A stretch of 64,000 nucleotides of DNA from Hyphochytrium catenoides. Its lineage: Eukaryota > Sar > Hyphochytriomycetes > Hyphochytriales > Hyphochytriaceae. The DNA lies in NCBI GenBank assembly GCA_900088475.1, contig FLMG01001670.1, positions 89,849-153,848 of the forward strand, in the 5' to 3' direction. Shown here one piece after another: positions 15,001 to 32,467 of this stretch. Position 1 is the first letter of the stretch. Every line of letters begins with the position of its first letter. Both the position numbers and the translations under genes were made by a program. The notes under the pieces are model-generated. The model saw nothing but the letters and a program-made list of their open reading frames with translations, was not told where the DNA came from and did not search any database.

Positions 15001-18000
15001 ATCCATATCTTCTGAAACACAGGTTTTAGCGAGAATTATCAAGGCATTTGTGAGAATGGGCACCCACGTTCTTCTGTTGCTAGCACAGAACTCCGGTCCC
15101 CCTTAAGGAATGCAAGACGCTCCAGGCTCGATGTAAGGCCAGCCTGCGGCATGAGGAGAGCGAGGACAGGAATAGCATCAACAGGGAAGAAAACATTAGC
15201 CAGAGTAGAAAGGCAGTAGAATCATCTATACATCCAAGTATGGCGGAGGGTGAGAGGGCTTGAGAAAGACCAGAGACGCCGTGTCATATCTCTTCTACAG
15301 ATAAGCCATTCTGGACTCTGGGTCCTATCCATGACGGCCTTCCCACTTTATCTTTATGGTCATGTCTCTCTTTGGCCCACCTGGTCAGTTGCCAGCATCT
15401 CCTCGCAACTTTGGAGCTCATTCTCCAAACGCTCCAGGGCTTGCACTAACTTTTGCATTTTCTNNNNNNNNNNNNNNNNNNNNNNNNNNNNNNNNNNNNN
15501 NNNNNNNNNNNNNNNNNNNNNNNNNNTTCTCATGTCTTGCGTCTAGTGGCAGAGGAAGCATCAAAGGAACAAAGCTGTCAGTTGATTCCCAACCGGTTGA
15601 CGCTCTGAGTAACTAAATGATCCTTCCCAGCCTTCAAAGCTCAGTATAGTGCCCTATTCAACTAAAGAGAGGTGGACTATGCCCTGATTACTCACCATCC
15701 GTAGCGATAGAGTACCAGGTGTCATCGCTGGCCACACTTTCAGTTCTGGTCCGAAGAGGGCGTCTAGTCTTACCCCGTGGGCTCAGGCTTTGACCCGGAT
15801 CGGCGTCACGTGCTTCAAACCAATCATCATCACTACTTGAGTCGAGACTCGCGTCACTGTCATCTGGAGTGCTGTCACCAACTCCTCTCTGCTTCCGGAG
15901 AAGACGGATCTGGGCAGCAACCTACCCGTGACAGGTAATGACGGTGGCGGTAAGATTTGGGCCGATGGAGAGAGAGAGAAACGGGATGAAAGGGGAATAG
16001 GACGGTAGATGAGCGTCACTGTTGATGGCCCTGGATCTAATGGAGCCTTGATGTTTTAGGACAAGGACGTGAAATCAAACTAGAAAGAACATTTCCAGGC
16101 TGTTACTAAGAGCAGTTCTGTGAATAGAGGGGCAACATTGCTAAAGGAGCAGATGAGCAAGTCTATATGCCCAAAGGGTGACGTAGTCGAGGTCTTACAT
16201 CTGTGGGAATATTTCCGGTATTCGTAGCCCTTCTGAAAGCGCTCAGAACGGAGCTTTCGGCACCTCTGTACACGTCAGACGTAATTGGCGCTCCCACAGT
16301 TAGCCAATCAGCGAAAGTGGCCGGCTGAGATTGCTGGGTATAGCCCTAGAATAGGTAGTTCATGGTGTTTATATACGCAAAAGCAGTGGTGAGCGAAGCA
16401 TGGACAATGAAATCATAAGCTCCACAGAACACAATAGGCACATTAAGTAAAGTTACTGAGACAAACTGCAACAAGATCAGCGATATCTCTCGATCTCTAT
16501 AGCAGGGTGCCTCTATCATGACCAACCTTCCAGCCACTGGCTGCCAAGCTCGATTCGTGGCCTGGCGCGATACTAGAATGGAGCGATGGGTAGTCCCATA
16601 CCGCTGAGCGCGACAGAGGCTAGTGAAAGGGAAGAGCAAACCAATCTATCGTTAGTCACAACAAAATGTGAAAGCTTGAACCGGACTACACGGGAACTGG
16701 GGCCCAAAGGGGAGTGATAAGATGAGGGTCTCACCAGAAGTAAGGTTCTCTACAGGTCTTCAACAAACAAAGATTTGGGAGGGGACTCGAATGGCACTTG
16801 ATCTGAGAGTGAAGCTGAGCTGGCTTACCTCTTCTGCCACAGGGCTGGGTTTCAGCCTCTTTAAAGTCTCGCTGAACTTGATAAGCTGGTGGTATTTGGC
16901 GTCGGAAAGGTGGAAGCGGAGAGGAGAGAACTCTGCATGCAAGTATAATCTGGTAAGAGTATGATCTTGCGGTAAAATTGAGCTCTTGAGGTCTACGGAG
17001 ATGTCAAAGCGGTCGAGAAGTGGCATCTTCTGCCTGGCTATCTCTTGCGGGGAGCGCCAGCTATTGGGAGCTCCATCTTTACAAAGTAAGACCTAAGGAC
17101 ACCCGGCAAGAGGAGGAGGCATAATTAGCATATGGTAAGTCTGCCGTTCGCTGAACAGGGCTAATCGTAGTGATGGGAAACAGCAAAACCAATGGTATGT
17201 GTGCATGCGCTACGGCATGATAGCCGATTGATACCTCTAGGTGCAGCGCCGTGGCAACGGTATTACAGATGAAGTTACTGCAGGCTAGATGAGAAGGACT
17301 TACCTGCACTTTGGAAATCTTCAAGAAGAACTTGTCATAAAAACTCTTTTCCAAATTGCTCGTCGATTCACTCGGCTCCTCGAGATCGAAGGACATAGGC
17401 CCATCATCGCTTAAGAATGAGTAACTGCGCATTGTCTTACTAGGAGACGGTGACCTTGGGCTGGCTCTAGGGGAGCGATTTCCTTCTTCCCGGGCTGATG
17501 GAGGACTTGAAGGGGTATAGACTGGCCGTTGTCTTGGCGTCATAAGTGGAGGAGAAGCATTGGGAGAAGGGCTCGGTGACTGTGGAGAAGAAAGGGACTG
17601 GGCACGCAGCGGGGCCCCATTGAAAGAGGATGCAGGTCGTTCCGCGTCCTCCAAACTCTTAAACTGGCCCAACCTCTCTGTCGTGAGGTTGACATTTCCA
17701 ATATCAACTACTATCCTGGAGCACAGGTCATCCCCATCATCCCTGGGAATAATGATAACTGGACTCTACCAGAAAGGGCGGTCCACATTAAGAAAGGCAG
17801 TTAGTGCAGAGACAATAAATCAAGCACCCCCCAGACCTGGGTCTAGTAGAGGGTCTTGTACTAAATAATATCTCACCATTATCTCTATATTGAGCGCCAT
17901 AGCGAATCTGTTAGCCATGAGGTACTCCAGCTTTGCTTGGGTTCGAGCCTTGAGATTCTCGAACTGATTCATCGCTTCAATCTCCAGATCGTGCCACATG

Positions 18001-21000
18001 CCTAGCGAGAAAACAAATCGTAGCTCAATGAAAGAGGACTGTTATCCAAATCGTCCCCAGAGTGACTACGAAGTGCGTTCCAGAACAGAGCTAGGATCAA
18101 CATGAATCATAAGCAGGCAAAGTGACGGAAACAGTTATCACTCCACTTTAGGAAATGCGGTCATGCCGGCGGACGCTTATTCTGCTGATAGAAGCAGCAG
18201 AACGGCCAAGAAGCAGAGCTACCACGCTTAAAACTCTTGGGCTGATGGGTCGCCTATGGGCGGATGGGTGGCCTTTGACTGTGTCCTTACCTAGTGAAGC
18301 CGGAGCATCGAAAAAGATAGACAACGCCTCCCAACATCTTGAAGTTGGGGAGTAAAGAATTTCCAGTGGCTGAATAGCTACTTGGAGAGACGCATCAGCC
18401 TCTGGAAGATAAGAAGGTTTTGTCTCTAGCTTCAGGACAAAGATCTCTTTGTGAGCCTTGGAAGGAGAGCCCAGTAGTGCTTCTAAGTTTCGCAGTGATG
18501 ACGAAGGCGACAGTTTCTCCGCTGCGTTCATTGCAAAAAACAAAGAGATGCTAAGTATCGGCAGAGTGGACGCATTTGATGGTTAAGAAGAGCACATTGC
18601 AAAACCGAGGCTAGGTGACGCCCTGGAGAAGATCACTATCGTCATCGCAGCATAAGAAAGAGAACAACGGCTCATTTAATCACTTATCCTTACTCTTCAG
18701 TGAGAGCATTCGCGAAAAGAGAAAGTTCCGAATGCACTTATCCAGCACATCGATCGACTCCAACGAAGCGGTCACCTATAAGTCAACAAAAGAGTGAGTA
18801 CACTTCAGCATTCTCGGAGTCTTCACATTTGCTGCGAAGGAAAGAAGCTCTAGCATATATGACAGTTTTCTCCTGACAGCTGCAACAGCCAGTACACGGA
18901 GGCTTGGCGGGTAGGTCTCATACCAGACCCTCAGTTGGGTTCTGACACAATTAGCCGAAGGCGGAAAGGGAGCTAGGGAGTTGTAGCCTCATACGGCTAG
19001 GAGGTCTAGCGGCTTACCTCCGTGGTCCCTCCTGCCCTGGATCGTATGCTTGTCTTCAGATTGTCCCAGTAGACCTGGAGAAAGGAACCTCTGCCTCCAC
19101 GATACTCTCTCTCTGCGTCACCAATAGCCAGACGGAGCGAGCCCTTGAGGAAGTCCAACTTAACCAGTGTCTCCACGTAGTCTGCGGGGTATAGTGGAGC
19201 TCCCGAGGATAGCAAATTCTCTCTTGAGTCCAGTGCAAGCACCTTGAGAGGGGAAACCCTGGTTAGAACTACAATGGAGACGATTCTTCCTCCGCCCAAT
19301 CTAGGAAAGCCGAAGCTACTACTAGTAAGGCGTTAACGAAAGAGAGCATTCAATGCCGACTTTAAAGCCTCTAGACAAGGAGCCAAGATTAATATACCTT
19401 GAGCAGTTCTTCCTGCTCCCTCTGAGAGACGTTGTAGCCTTCGCTGCCTCCTAGCGAGGCTACTGAGCCCATCAGCCACTTTGTCCATCCCACTACACGA
19501 TGCTCGGCTAAAAAACCTCGCTTCGTCCTTGCCTGTTCCGCGGCTTCGACCTGCAAGAGACATTACCCATTAGATTGTGCTTCCCTAGAAGCACAGCTGA
19601 TCTTCGTCTTCACTTTGTTGGGGCAGTATTTGCCCAGATTGACCCTCTCTCCATATCGCACTAATGCTCAGGGTCCTTTTGGTTAGTTCACCCGAGTCAG
19701 CTTTCAGGTATCTCTCTTCGTTCGCTCAACCAGCTTGTCATTTTTCTTAGCTTACTTTGAGTTGAGCCTCCGCTAGACTGCGAAAAAGAAGGATATCCTC
19801 AACAGTATATTTGTCCTCCAGCTGCTTCAGCCTCTCCCTTTCTGTTGGAGCAAGCGCCAGATAATAAGGGAGATCTGGCTCAGAAGATTTGGGATTCTCC
19901 TCGATTGCATCAGACTGGCTCGTTTGTAGTCCAGCTTGCTGGCTGAGAGGCGTCTTTCCCACATCGGGTGATGGCGGAATTCTCTCAACACCAACAATGT
20001 GCCTCTTCCACAGATTTATATATTCCTTTCGGGCTGCCCGCCTCTCTCTAAGATACCTCCATGACCATTTCTCATTCTTCTCCTTAATTGGCATGAGCGT
20101 GGCAGTGATAGAGTACTTCCACCACGCCCTGGGGCTGGTAAGCACCGATACTCTAGGACGCAGACGGTAGAACTTCTGTGTAATCTCGGAGCTTGTCCAC
20201 GAGGCCACCAGGTAAAGAAGATCCCGATACTATGTGGGGCAGGGGTTAGTACTAGCACAGAAGTAGCGTCTACCAAGTTAGAGCTCCAGAAGGCATATAG
20301 TCCAGGAGGTTTACTCCCACATGCACCGTAGTCGCGTGATGTCCAATAGGGAAGACGATCTCCACCAGCGGCTAACACGACAGACCAAGACAGGCTTCTC
20401 AACTTGTCATTACCTGCGTCTCCTCGAGGGCCATTGCCACGTCTTCCCACTCCACCTTAATAAGTCGCTGGGGACTCTTGGTGTCGGTCAGGTCATGGTT
20501 AAGCTTGAGCTTCACGTTGGCATTTACTGGCCGGAGGATGAAATGGTGCTTGGGAAGGTGGATTTTCTCCGTTCCCCGACGAGTAATGCCACTAGGGATA
20601 TCAAAGTAGCAGTTGCAGAAAGGACGAGAATCTCAAGCTCTATATGTGCGGGTGCAAATGATTGAGAAGATCTCACTCTCATACAGCAGAGATTGGGCAA
20701 CTGTCAGCCACATTGAGGAACTGAAAGCATGCAGAAGTCCGGTGTACCCAGGCTCGAGCATTGGTAGAAGGGAATGTGTACGTCTGACCAGAATGTGACC
20801 CTAAAGATGTCTCAGTCAATACCTTTGAAAAGCCGCCTCCAGCTCGTCCAAGGACATTTTGAGATAAGAGCCAGAATCATGCCCTCTTCCACGCTGCCGG
20901 TATTGGCAATCATAGTTTAGATAGATCGCCATCTGATACAAATTCAAGACCTTATAGATAAACTTGGCCGTGCCCTTAGCTTTGCTCAAGTCTATGTAAG

Positions 21001-21965
21001 CGGGCCGCCACTGTTCGTCCGTGGACTGGGAGAGGAAAATGTGATGAATCCGCGTTATCTTTCCGCTTGGTGTTCCCATTCCTTAACCCCAGCCCTTCTC
21101 TCGATTTCACAAGCAGGCGGCAGAGATGCGGCGTCTCTCTTTAACCATCCGCTGTCATCCGATATCGTAACATAGAGACTATATGCCCTGCCCACACCCA
21201 TCTACCGGCCCCTCTATCATCGTCACACCCTTATCGCCCGCTAGACACAACCTGCCTCTCCTTCACCTCTATGATTGGTCAGTTTCTAACTCACCTGCAT
21301 ATGGAGAGATTCTATGGTCAGGCCTAAGGAGAACGGCGACTTAGGGCTCGAGACACGGTCTTCGTAGCGGATGTGGACGTTCCGGATCGTGAGCTGAAGG
21401 AGAAGGTCAACGTAAATAGCATTGATGGTGACGTGGAAATCCTCCTACTTTTCCTACCTGGAGGTTGTCAACAATTTTGTTGATGAGACGGGATGTGAAG
21501 CCACCATCGTCCCCTCCTATTCTAGACTTGGATGCGGCCAGTTCAGCTGCTTCTAGGACTTTCCTCTTGGCAATCAAGGTTATCTTTTCTGAAGCCGCCA
21601 CTTTCTCATCATAGTCCTGAATGGACTCGGCCAATATGTAGAGACCATCTACGGTTATCTTGACAGGTTCACTAGCCAGGCGATTCCATGGGATGGATAT
21701 GGTAAGTAGCTTCACGAATCCACGGTGCAGGGAGATCGGTAGCTGGAGCTGTTCAAGGACATCTCTCTTTAGCTCCGCTTTCTCCAGAGAAATATATCCT
21801 AAGGTGCGTTTTGATTGGCAAGGTGAGATTATATTGAAAGACAACCATGTGAAAATACTGACCGTGCCAGACTCCGACTTGGATTTTCTCCGAGCTGAAG
21901 CAGGCCGGATGGATGTAATTTCCTAGAAGGCTAGTGAGAAATTGCGCAACCCAGCCTTCAAACAT
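1..21965 (-). CDS. VPS13: VPS13-family bridge-like lipid transfer protein, multi-exon, C-terminus outside the window
   Basis: Large hydrophobic-groove protein that moves bulk phospholipid between organelle membranes at contact sites. Order on the minus strand: chorein N-terminus (MFEGWVAQFLTSLLGNYI at 21965, then IQVGVWHG, ISLEKAELKRDVLEQLQLP, GFTSRLINKIVDNLQ and LTIRNVHIRYED in three joined exons); the WSWRYLRERRAARKEYINLW block near 20050; VAIQPLEILYSPTSRCWEAL near 18350; PVIIIPRDDGDD..VVDIGNVNL near 17730 and a second such block (LIVLPAVEVLPNG..LVVDLG) near 11430; NLTGVKLWYW near 7130 and WEPLIEPW near 7620; then the VAB region. The reading still runs open at base 1, so the C-terminal helices and PH-like end are missing. 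A start at 22001 adds 12 residues, but MFEG matches the usual family start. Roughly half the span is intron. A 63-base N gap lies inside (15464-15526). Identity is very secure; most of the central exon borders are not worked out. Confidence 0.95.
1585..5212 (-). other. VPS13 adaptor-binding (VAB) region
   Basis: Exons on the minus strand show repeated VAB-type beta modules. Visible blocks are LSFHPPLIITNLLSCPMEYRL near 5060, FTPYWVVNASALPLQLG near 4000, SDPVEIDSVARSAVVEV near 3090, WSGAFPINQPGEFFLKLRN near 2220 and VPPYRVENCSLETLRINQKG near 1880. In characterised VPS13 proteins this region binds organelle-specific adaptors through conserved Asn residues; NLLS, NASA and NCSL are the matching positions here. 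Exon edges were not individually resolved. Confidence 0.85.
15464..15526. other. assembly gap (63 N)
   Basis: A run of 63 undetermined bases inside the VPS13 gene. An exon may be hidden or cut here. Confidence 0.99.
20816..21965 (-). other. VPS13 N-terminal chorein exons
   Basis: First exons of the VPS13 gene. Exon 1 runs 21965-21863 and ends at a GTCAGT donor after GVWHG. Exon 2 is 21800-21458 (from YISLEKAEL to VDNLQ, donor GTAGG). Exon 3 is 21393-21295 (LTIRNVHIRYEDRVSSPKSP, ending at a GTGAGT donor after SLHMQ). A fourth block near 21050-20816 carries STDEQWRPAYID and YQMAIYLNYD. Joined, they reproduce the conserved chorein order with consistent phases. This end forms the mouth of the lipid channel in characterised VPS13 proteins. 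Confidence 0.92.
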
Positions 21966-22843
21966 CCTTCCAGGTTTGAGAGTGATTGCCCTGGACCCCA
22001 CTCTCTTGGTCTAGTTCGTCAACACTGCTGAGAGGAGTCGAATTGCATAGCCATCATAGACTTTTCAAGACAAGGGGGAGGGGTTCTCCGCGATAGAGGC
22101 ACCAGATCTCCATGCACATTGTCGAGTGTGCTTCAAAAGTTGCATAAGCCAGAAAATAAAGGCTGCGGCATCTGACCGACGGCAGGAATTGTGAAGCTTT
22201 GTTGAAGGCTGCGGCGACCAAGGAGACCTCAGGAGACCGATGAAGGACGGCGTTCGCATAGTTGAGAAGCCTGAGCTTCCGCGCTGGTTTGCCCTTTTGT
22301 CTGTTCCGATGACGTACCGCTAACGGCTACCACTGATAACTACCCTATAGTCTGTTGTACTGATTCTGATTCTGTTGTCCGCCGCCAGCACAAGACACGA
22401 AGATAAAGAATGAGGGAAGTGGAACAGCAATAATAACTTCCAAGTTAAAAAACGCAGGAAGAAAGGAGGTAGGCAATGCTGGCGGCCCACTGGTGACATC
22501 AACTGCTAGCAGGCAGACCTGAATGGGCAAGTTCAGCCATTGCTTGAGATTGTATCGCTCTTGCCACCTCTCAGGCGGCAGCTGTTGAAGCATCGTAGTG
22601 GCCAGACATTCAAGGAGATGGAGCCAATGATTGAGGAAGCTGAAGGACTCCAAACTGGAAGCTGAATCTGCTCGGCCAAGTTGTTATTCTAAGCGATGGG
22701 AGGGCCCGACGATTCACGATCGTCTCTCATCTCTGGAAAGCAATTTCGCACCGAAAGAGAAGCTGCCACACAGCTGGCTGGATAGATGGAATGCTTCTTC
22801 TCCAAACTGATGCTGGTGCGGCGCAGCTAAGGTTTGTGGCAAG
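21966..22843. promoter_or_regulatory. divergent intergenic region between VPS13 and the RING-ARM gene
   Basis: About 0.9 kb between two genes that point away from each other, so it should hold both promoters. I see no tRNA, repeat or convincing ORF. A 102-codon minus-strand frame at 22653-22345 has no recognisable motif and was not accepted. Confidence 0.5.
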
Positions 22844-25800
22844 ATGAGCCAGCTGGTGGAAGATGACTTCAAGTGCATTGTCTGCCTTGATCTGCCTCGG
22901 GCAGTGCGTTTCATGCCCTGCAGTCATGCACTTATGTGCAGGTAGGTTACTGCTTTCCGCTCTTACTCTCTCAGCTCCCAATTCTCATTAGCTCTAGCAG
23001 TGCTGACGCCAATCAGTGGATACATCGAAATGGGAAATGCCCAAACTGTCGAGCTGCCATTGAAGGCTTTGTACTCATAGAGAACCGGGATCCTAGACAG
23101 ACCTTTGTCTTGACAGACGAAGACGATAAAAGGGAGTTCCACCGCCTTATTGAGAGCTCTCACCGGTCAAACGATGGGGAGACTCTTTGGAATCCGGCGC
23201 CTTATGTTGACGCTCAGCTGCGATTAGGATCCGGATCAGCAATTCAAGCTCTCATTAGGGATAACCAAGCTGCTCTCTCGGCCGCACAGTATGCTCGAGC
23301 ACTAGCGAGAGAGAGGACTCTCCCACCTGAGGACACTGTGGGGATCATCTTAACGATGATGAACGAGAATATCGACAGCACCGTTCTTCAGGAGGCGGGA
23401 TGTCGGTGAGTCTTTAGGTCGTAATTTGCACTGCATTAAGCGCCTTCTCCAACTTTGTACTTAGTGCCCTAGGTGATCTGGCCCACTCCAATAAGATCTA
23501 TCAAACGTTGGTCCTACGGCAGGATGGCCTTAGAATCGTCAGTGAAGTTATCGAGAGAAACAAAGCCCAGATAGGTATTCAGAAATGGGGATGCTATGCC
23601 ATTGGTCTCCTAGCAGCAGGTCAGGTCCTTCCAGCATCTGGTCTCTATTCACTTTGATGTCTCACCTCTATTCTGATCGTTGCGCTGTACTGGCCCTCGG
23701 GTAAATGATGTAGGTTGTCCTGAAAATCAGCGGGAGCTTGCAAACCGCGGTGTGATTGGGACGATCCTAGAGACTATGGTCCAACTGATAACGTTGACTG
23801 ACTTGCACCGGTGGACTTTGTTCGCACTCGGCCAACTTTGCTTTAGAAATACGGAGAACCAGAACCTAGTGAAAGCGCTTGGGGGGATCAGCACGATTCT
23901 CTATCTTGTCTCGTCAAACCTCTATAACCCAGATATCCAACAACAAGGTAAAGAGTTGAGCAAATGATAAGGTCATAGGGTATTAGTTAGAGATACAAAC
24001 GCTTTCGGAGTTCGTAGACAGTTACCATCGTGAAAGGTGGAAGAGTCATATTGGGCCTTGAATGCTGAAGCCAGGTTTTCAATCCTTCCTAGCCTTATGG
24101 GTTATAGGAGAGCTTGCAGAAGGAAACTTGGAGACGCAAGTGACTTTGCAAGAGGAAGGCGTGGTTGAGACTATAATGGAGTCGATCCAGAGCCATCTTC
24201 TCAACAAAGATGTCCAACAATGGGGTTGTTATGCCATTCGAAGACTGGCAGAGAACAACCTGTCCCTTAAACAGAACTTTATTGATGCCGGTGCCCTTGA
24301 TGCGGTGAGCTCCTTTTCCTTCCTTTTGGCCCATAACTCTGGTCCTGAGATACTCTTAGCGCCCCTTGTTATCCGTGACTCCTTGGTCTCTCTTTATCTT
24401 TGACAACATGCCGACGTCATCTTACCACGCACTGTTGGGATTTTCGGCCCTGACTCTCTCTCCTACTATCTCTTTGCCTCAGGTAGCTACAATCCTCAAG
24501 GCTAGTCGAGAGGAGATGGAAGTGGCGCGAAGGGCAATGTCTGCTCTGGGAAAGCTTCTGACGGACAATCAGGGTTACCTTGCTTCCCTACAAGATGAAC
24601 AAACGATCTTAGTGCCTCTTCGAATCATGCAGGCGGGGGAGGAGGATGTGAACCTTACTATAGAGGCAGTCGCTCTAGTGTCGAGACTTATTTCCACGGG
24701 CGACGCGCAGATATGTAGCAATTTTATGAAGTTGGAAGGCCTGCAGGCAGTGACAGACGCGATTGTCTCTGAGAGGTAGGAAAATCAAATAAGTGCAGAT
24801 AGCTGACTGGATGCATGGTCTTCTCCCAGCTCCATTTACGGACAAGCAGTTCTTTATGTTGCTCCTATTTGTTGGTTACATGCTAGCTTCCCTTCGATGT
24901 TCTAACGGGACGCAGGCCAGTATAGCTGCCTAATGCATAGAGTCTAACGGCGGGCTATTTCTTTTGATAAATACTACAGGGCGGATGCTACCTTGCACAT
25001 GTGGGCTTGCTACCTGTACGGCAAGCTCTCGGAAAAGTCCTTCTCTGGAGATCAGTTTCTACCTGAAATACTTGCGTCCGGGCTTAATGCAGTCACAAAA
25101 ATTTTGTTGAGAAGAGGGGAAGATGAGCATGTCGTTAAAAAAGTATGCTATCTTTTCTCAAAATTCTGGATGCACCGCAAGATTTTCCACAAAGCTGTAA
25201 GACAGCTGGATCGAGAACAGATAGAATCTCTGTCAACCTCGTTTGTCAGCACTCTAACAGCCTTGAAGGACAAGCACTGCGTGACCAGGGATACTTTACA
25301 ATTGGTTGGTCGCCTGGCAGGTGTAAGCCCAGTTTTCAGTGCTTTTCTTGTACAGAAAGGTGCGTTCGAATCTGTTTTGAAGGCGATGGAATGCTGTTCG
25401 GACAGTGAAGAAGTACAGCTGTATGGTTGCTCTTGCCTTGCTAAGCTAGCTGAGGGAAGCAAGGAAGCTCCGGAAATGTTCTTCAGCTCTCCAGGTAACC
25501 CTTTCCTTCCTTTCCTTTGCGTTACTGTGACATTTGTCCAAGAAGATCCGCTTCTGCTCCGCACAAACTTCTTCAAGGTGCATGAACAACTCTTTTTTGA
25601 ATCCAAAATATTTAGCTAATCCTGTCTTACAACGTCATCCCGGCCCGCTGATGGTACCTCGCCGCTTTGGTTCCTATGTGATGAAAATTGCCCCGTGTTC
25701 TCCTTTCCCACGCTCTCTTCTCTTATGCATATGTAGGGTCACTACCCCAAATCATCTCTGTCATGAGGCGCTACTCGAGCCACAATGGGATATGTTCGAA

Positions 25801-27078
25801 GGCCTTAACCCTTCTCATAGAGCTCAATCCTGCCGGCGAGCGAGAGCGACAAGACCTTTATTTGACGGCGGGAGTACTGGAAGCTATCGGTTCCATTCTT
25901 CCTGGACTCAGTTCTCCTGAAGTGATACAAAAGAGCTGCGGTGTCATCACCCGTGCTGCTCGAAACAATGAAACTGCTCAAGTGAGACTGGCAAACCTTC
26001 TCACTGTTCCCAAGATAGTGCTAGGCATGCGACGCTTTGAAGACAACAAAGATTTGCAACAGTCTGCCTGTGCTGCCCTAGCACAGCTTGCTGACCGCTC
26101 TTTAGAAAACCAGCAACAGATCTTGTCGCAAGCAGAGGAAGGACGGGTCAGTGAAGCCGTCGCTGCTATTTTAGGGGCGATAAAACGTCATGCTTCCTCT
26201 GTCAGCGTTATTGTCAGCGCCAGTGCTGCACTGGGAAATCTTGCCCGAGGTTCCACTGTTAACCAAGAAGCGTTACGTACATCGGGGTGTTTGCCTCTTC
26301 TGCTAGATGCCTTGAAGCAACATGTAAATATTGCAAAGCTGCAAGAGAAGGTCTGTTGGGCGCTCTCACTTATCGCAGATGACAATCCTGCGGTCAAAAC
26401 TGACATTGGACTCTTGGGCGGAATTGAGTCGCTTGCCCTCTCTTTCAAGATCCACAAGCTTAATCCCCGCGTAGTGATGGAAATTTGCTACTGCCTTGCA
26501 ACGCTGTGTGACTATCATCCAGAGAATCAGAGCGTGATCCTACTGACCGATGTGGTACCTCTGATATCGGAGAGCCTCGAGCTGCACTCGGGCCACACCG
26601 ACGTGCTGCAATGGGGTTGCTATGCCATTGGGAAGATGTGCAGTGCGAACATGGATGTGCAGGAGGTGTTTCTGAAGCAAGGTGAGGCCATTACTCTGCA
26701 CATTATGTGGCTTCGTTCATATTTTGACGTGACGATCTTTTTGGAGCTTACCTCTTGTTATCCCCACTAACAAGAGCTCTCTCTCTTGTATGCCCTCTAT
26801 TTGGGGCTCCTTTTTGTATCTGGCGCTCACGCCCATTGGCTGGCTTAGGGACGACAGTGAAAGTGGTGCAAACAATGCGTCTTCATCCACAAGATGTTGA
26901 AGTACAGCGGAAGTGTTGCTATGCAGTTGCCTCCATGGCGCTGGCCAATGCCGACGCGCGGAGAGACGTGGTTGATGCGGGAGGACTCACGTGCATCGAG
27001 GAAGCTCTCAAGAATCATGAGAGCAATGAGAGGATTCGACATGTGGCCAGGGAGACACTGGCGCTACTGAAGAAGTAG
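22844..27078 (+). CDS. RING-like plus armadillo-repeat protein, 1028 aa, nine exons
   Basis: Exons: 22844-22941, 23001-23405, 23465-23619, 23714-23947, 24093-24304, 24483-24775, 24980-25494, 25737-26681, 26849-27078. The sum is 3087 nt, exactly 1028 codons plus TAG, with GT-AG borders and no internal stop. Residues 11-49 form a RING-type zinc module at the very N-terminus: C11, C14, C26, H28, C32, C46, C49. The sixth ligand position carries D35 instead of Cys. The rest is a long armadillo solenoid with units such as IQKWGCYAIGLLAAG, VQQWGCYAIRRLAENN and VLQWGCYAIGKM. Likely role: an E3 ubiquitin ligase or a scaffold that binds targets with the ARM surface. The module order resembles plant U-box/ARM ligases, but the zinc-binding module is a RING, not a U-box. 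The activity is inferred, not shown. The last exon ends in ARETLALLKK. Confidence 0.88.
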
Positions 27079-27606
27079 GTAGAGAGGCACTATGGAAGGA
27101 GAGATGCTGTAGCTCTCCATGCCTATTAGAGGCTGTCCCAGAGGCGGTGTCTTACTAAATAGGCAAGGCGATAGGTAATGTGCAAGGAGCCACCCCACTG
27201 CAGTGTGTTAGGTAATAGAGGAGTGAGAGAAGGAAATTGTGACTACGAGGCCGAGGAAAGGCGACATATTTATTTGGGCTCTTCTGAAGATGTAACATCA
27301 TGGAAGAGCTGGAGGACACCTATTCTAAGCACAAGATTGCTCCTTTGAATCGACGATCTCAGTTCACCACCTTACAGCATTGTCCTTGGCGGTCGTCGCT
27401 CTCTTCACTTAGAATGTAGAACCTTCAAAACAGTGGCCGGTGCGTGTCCACTGCGTTTCTCTCGATACCAAGAAATTATGAAGGATTACCCTAGGCGCCA
27501 TAGGCCAGTAGGGAGACACTCAGAACCTACGTCTTTTTCACAGAGTCGTCGCCATCGACATCATGTCAGTGCCTCTACCTCCAAAGACTGCCATCTTTCT
27601 TTTCTT
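27079..27606. other. convergent intergenic region
   Basis: About 0.5 kb between two converging genes, presumably both 3' UTRs and polyadenylation regions. I see no gene, RNA or repeat here. Confidence 0.5.
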
Positions 27607-32207
<4,601 letters not shown>

Positions 32208-32266
32208 ACTTTAATAAAAAACCGCAGGAGCTCTCTCACGAAAGATGAAGGCGTCACTCAATCGTC

Positions 32267-32467
32267 TTATTGCTGATTGAGTCCCTTCTTCCTCTTTGCA
32301 GAGGCGGTAGCGCGAAGAAGATTCATCAACAAATAGAAAGCCAGCCCGACCAAGGAGAAACTCCAAATGCGGAGGCGAGGAACTCTGGTAAGAATCTTCA
32401 GAATTCTCGGCGGCAGCGCCTTGGACAGCCTGCCGTGACCGCCAACACTCCTCACCAAGAGCGACAT
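32267..32467 (-). CDS. hypothetical 66-aa protein with one membrane segment
   Basis: Complete small ORF just upstream of the GMC gene on the same strand. A basic N-terminus is followed by a hydrophobic stretch (IWSFSLVGLAFYLLMNLL) and a Lys/Arg-rich tail (ASAKRKKGLNQQ). It could be an independent tail-anchored peptide, a uORF in the GMC leader, or chance. No family is recognised. It cannot be read directly into the GMC exon because a stop lies between them. Confidence 0.25.
   Translation of the reverse strand: MSLLVRSVGGHGRLSKALPPRILKILTRVPRLRIWSFSLVGLAFYLLMNLLRATASAKRKKGLNQQ

Noticed and set aside
22345-22653. 102-codon minus-strand ORF with several Trp residues
   Set aside because: No family match, no splice partners found, and it lies in the divergent promoter region; left as intergenic.
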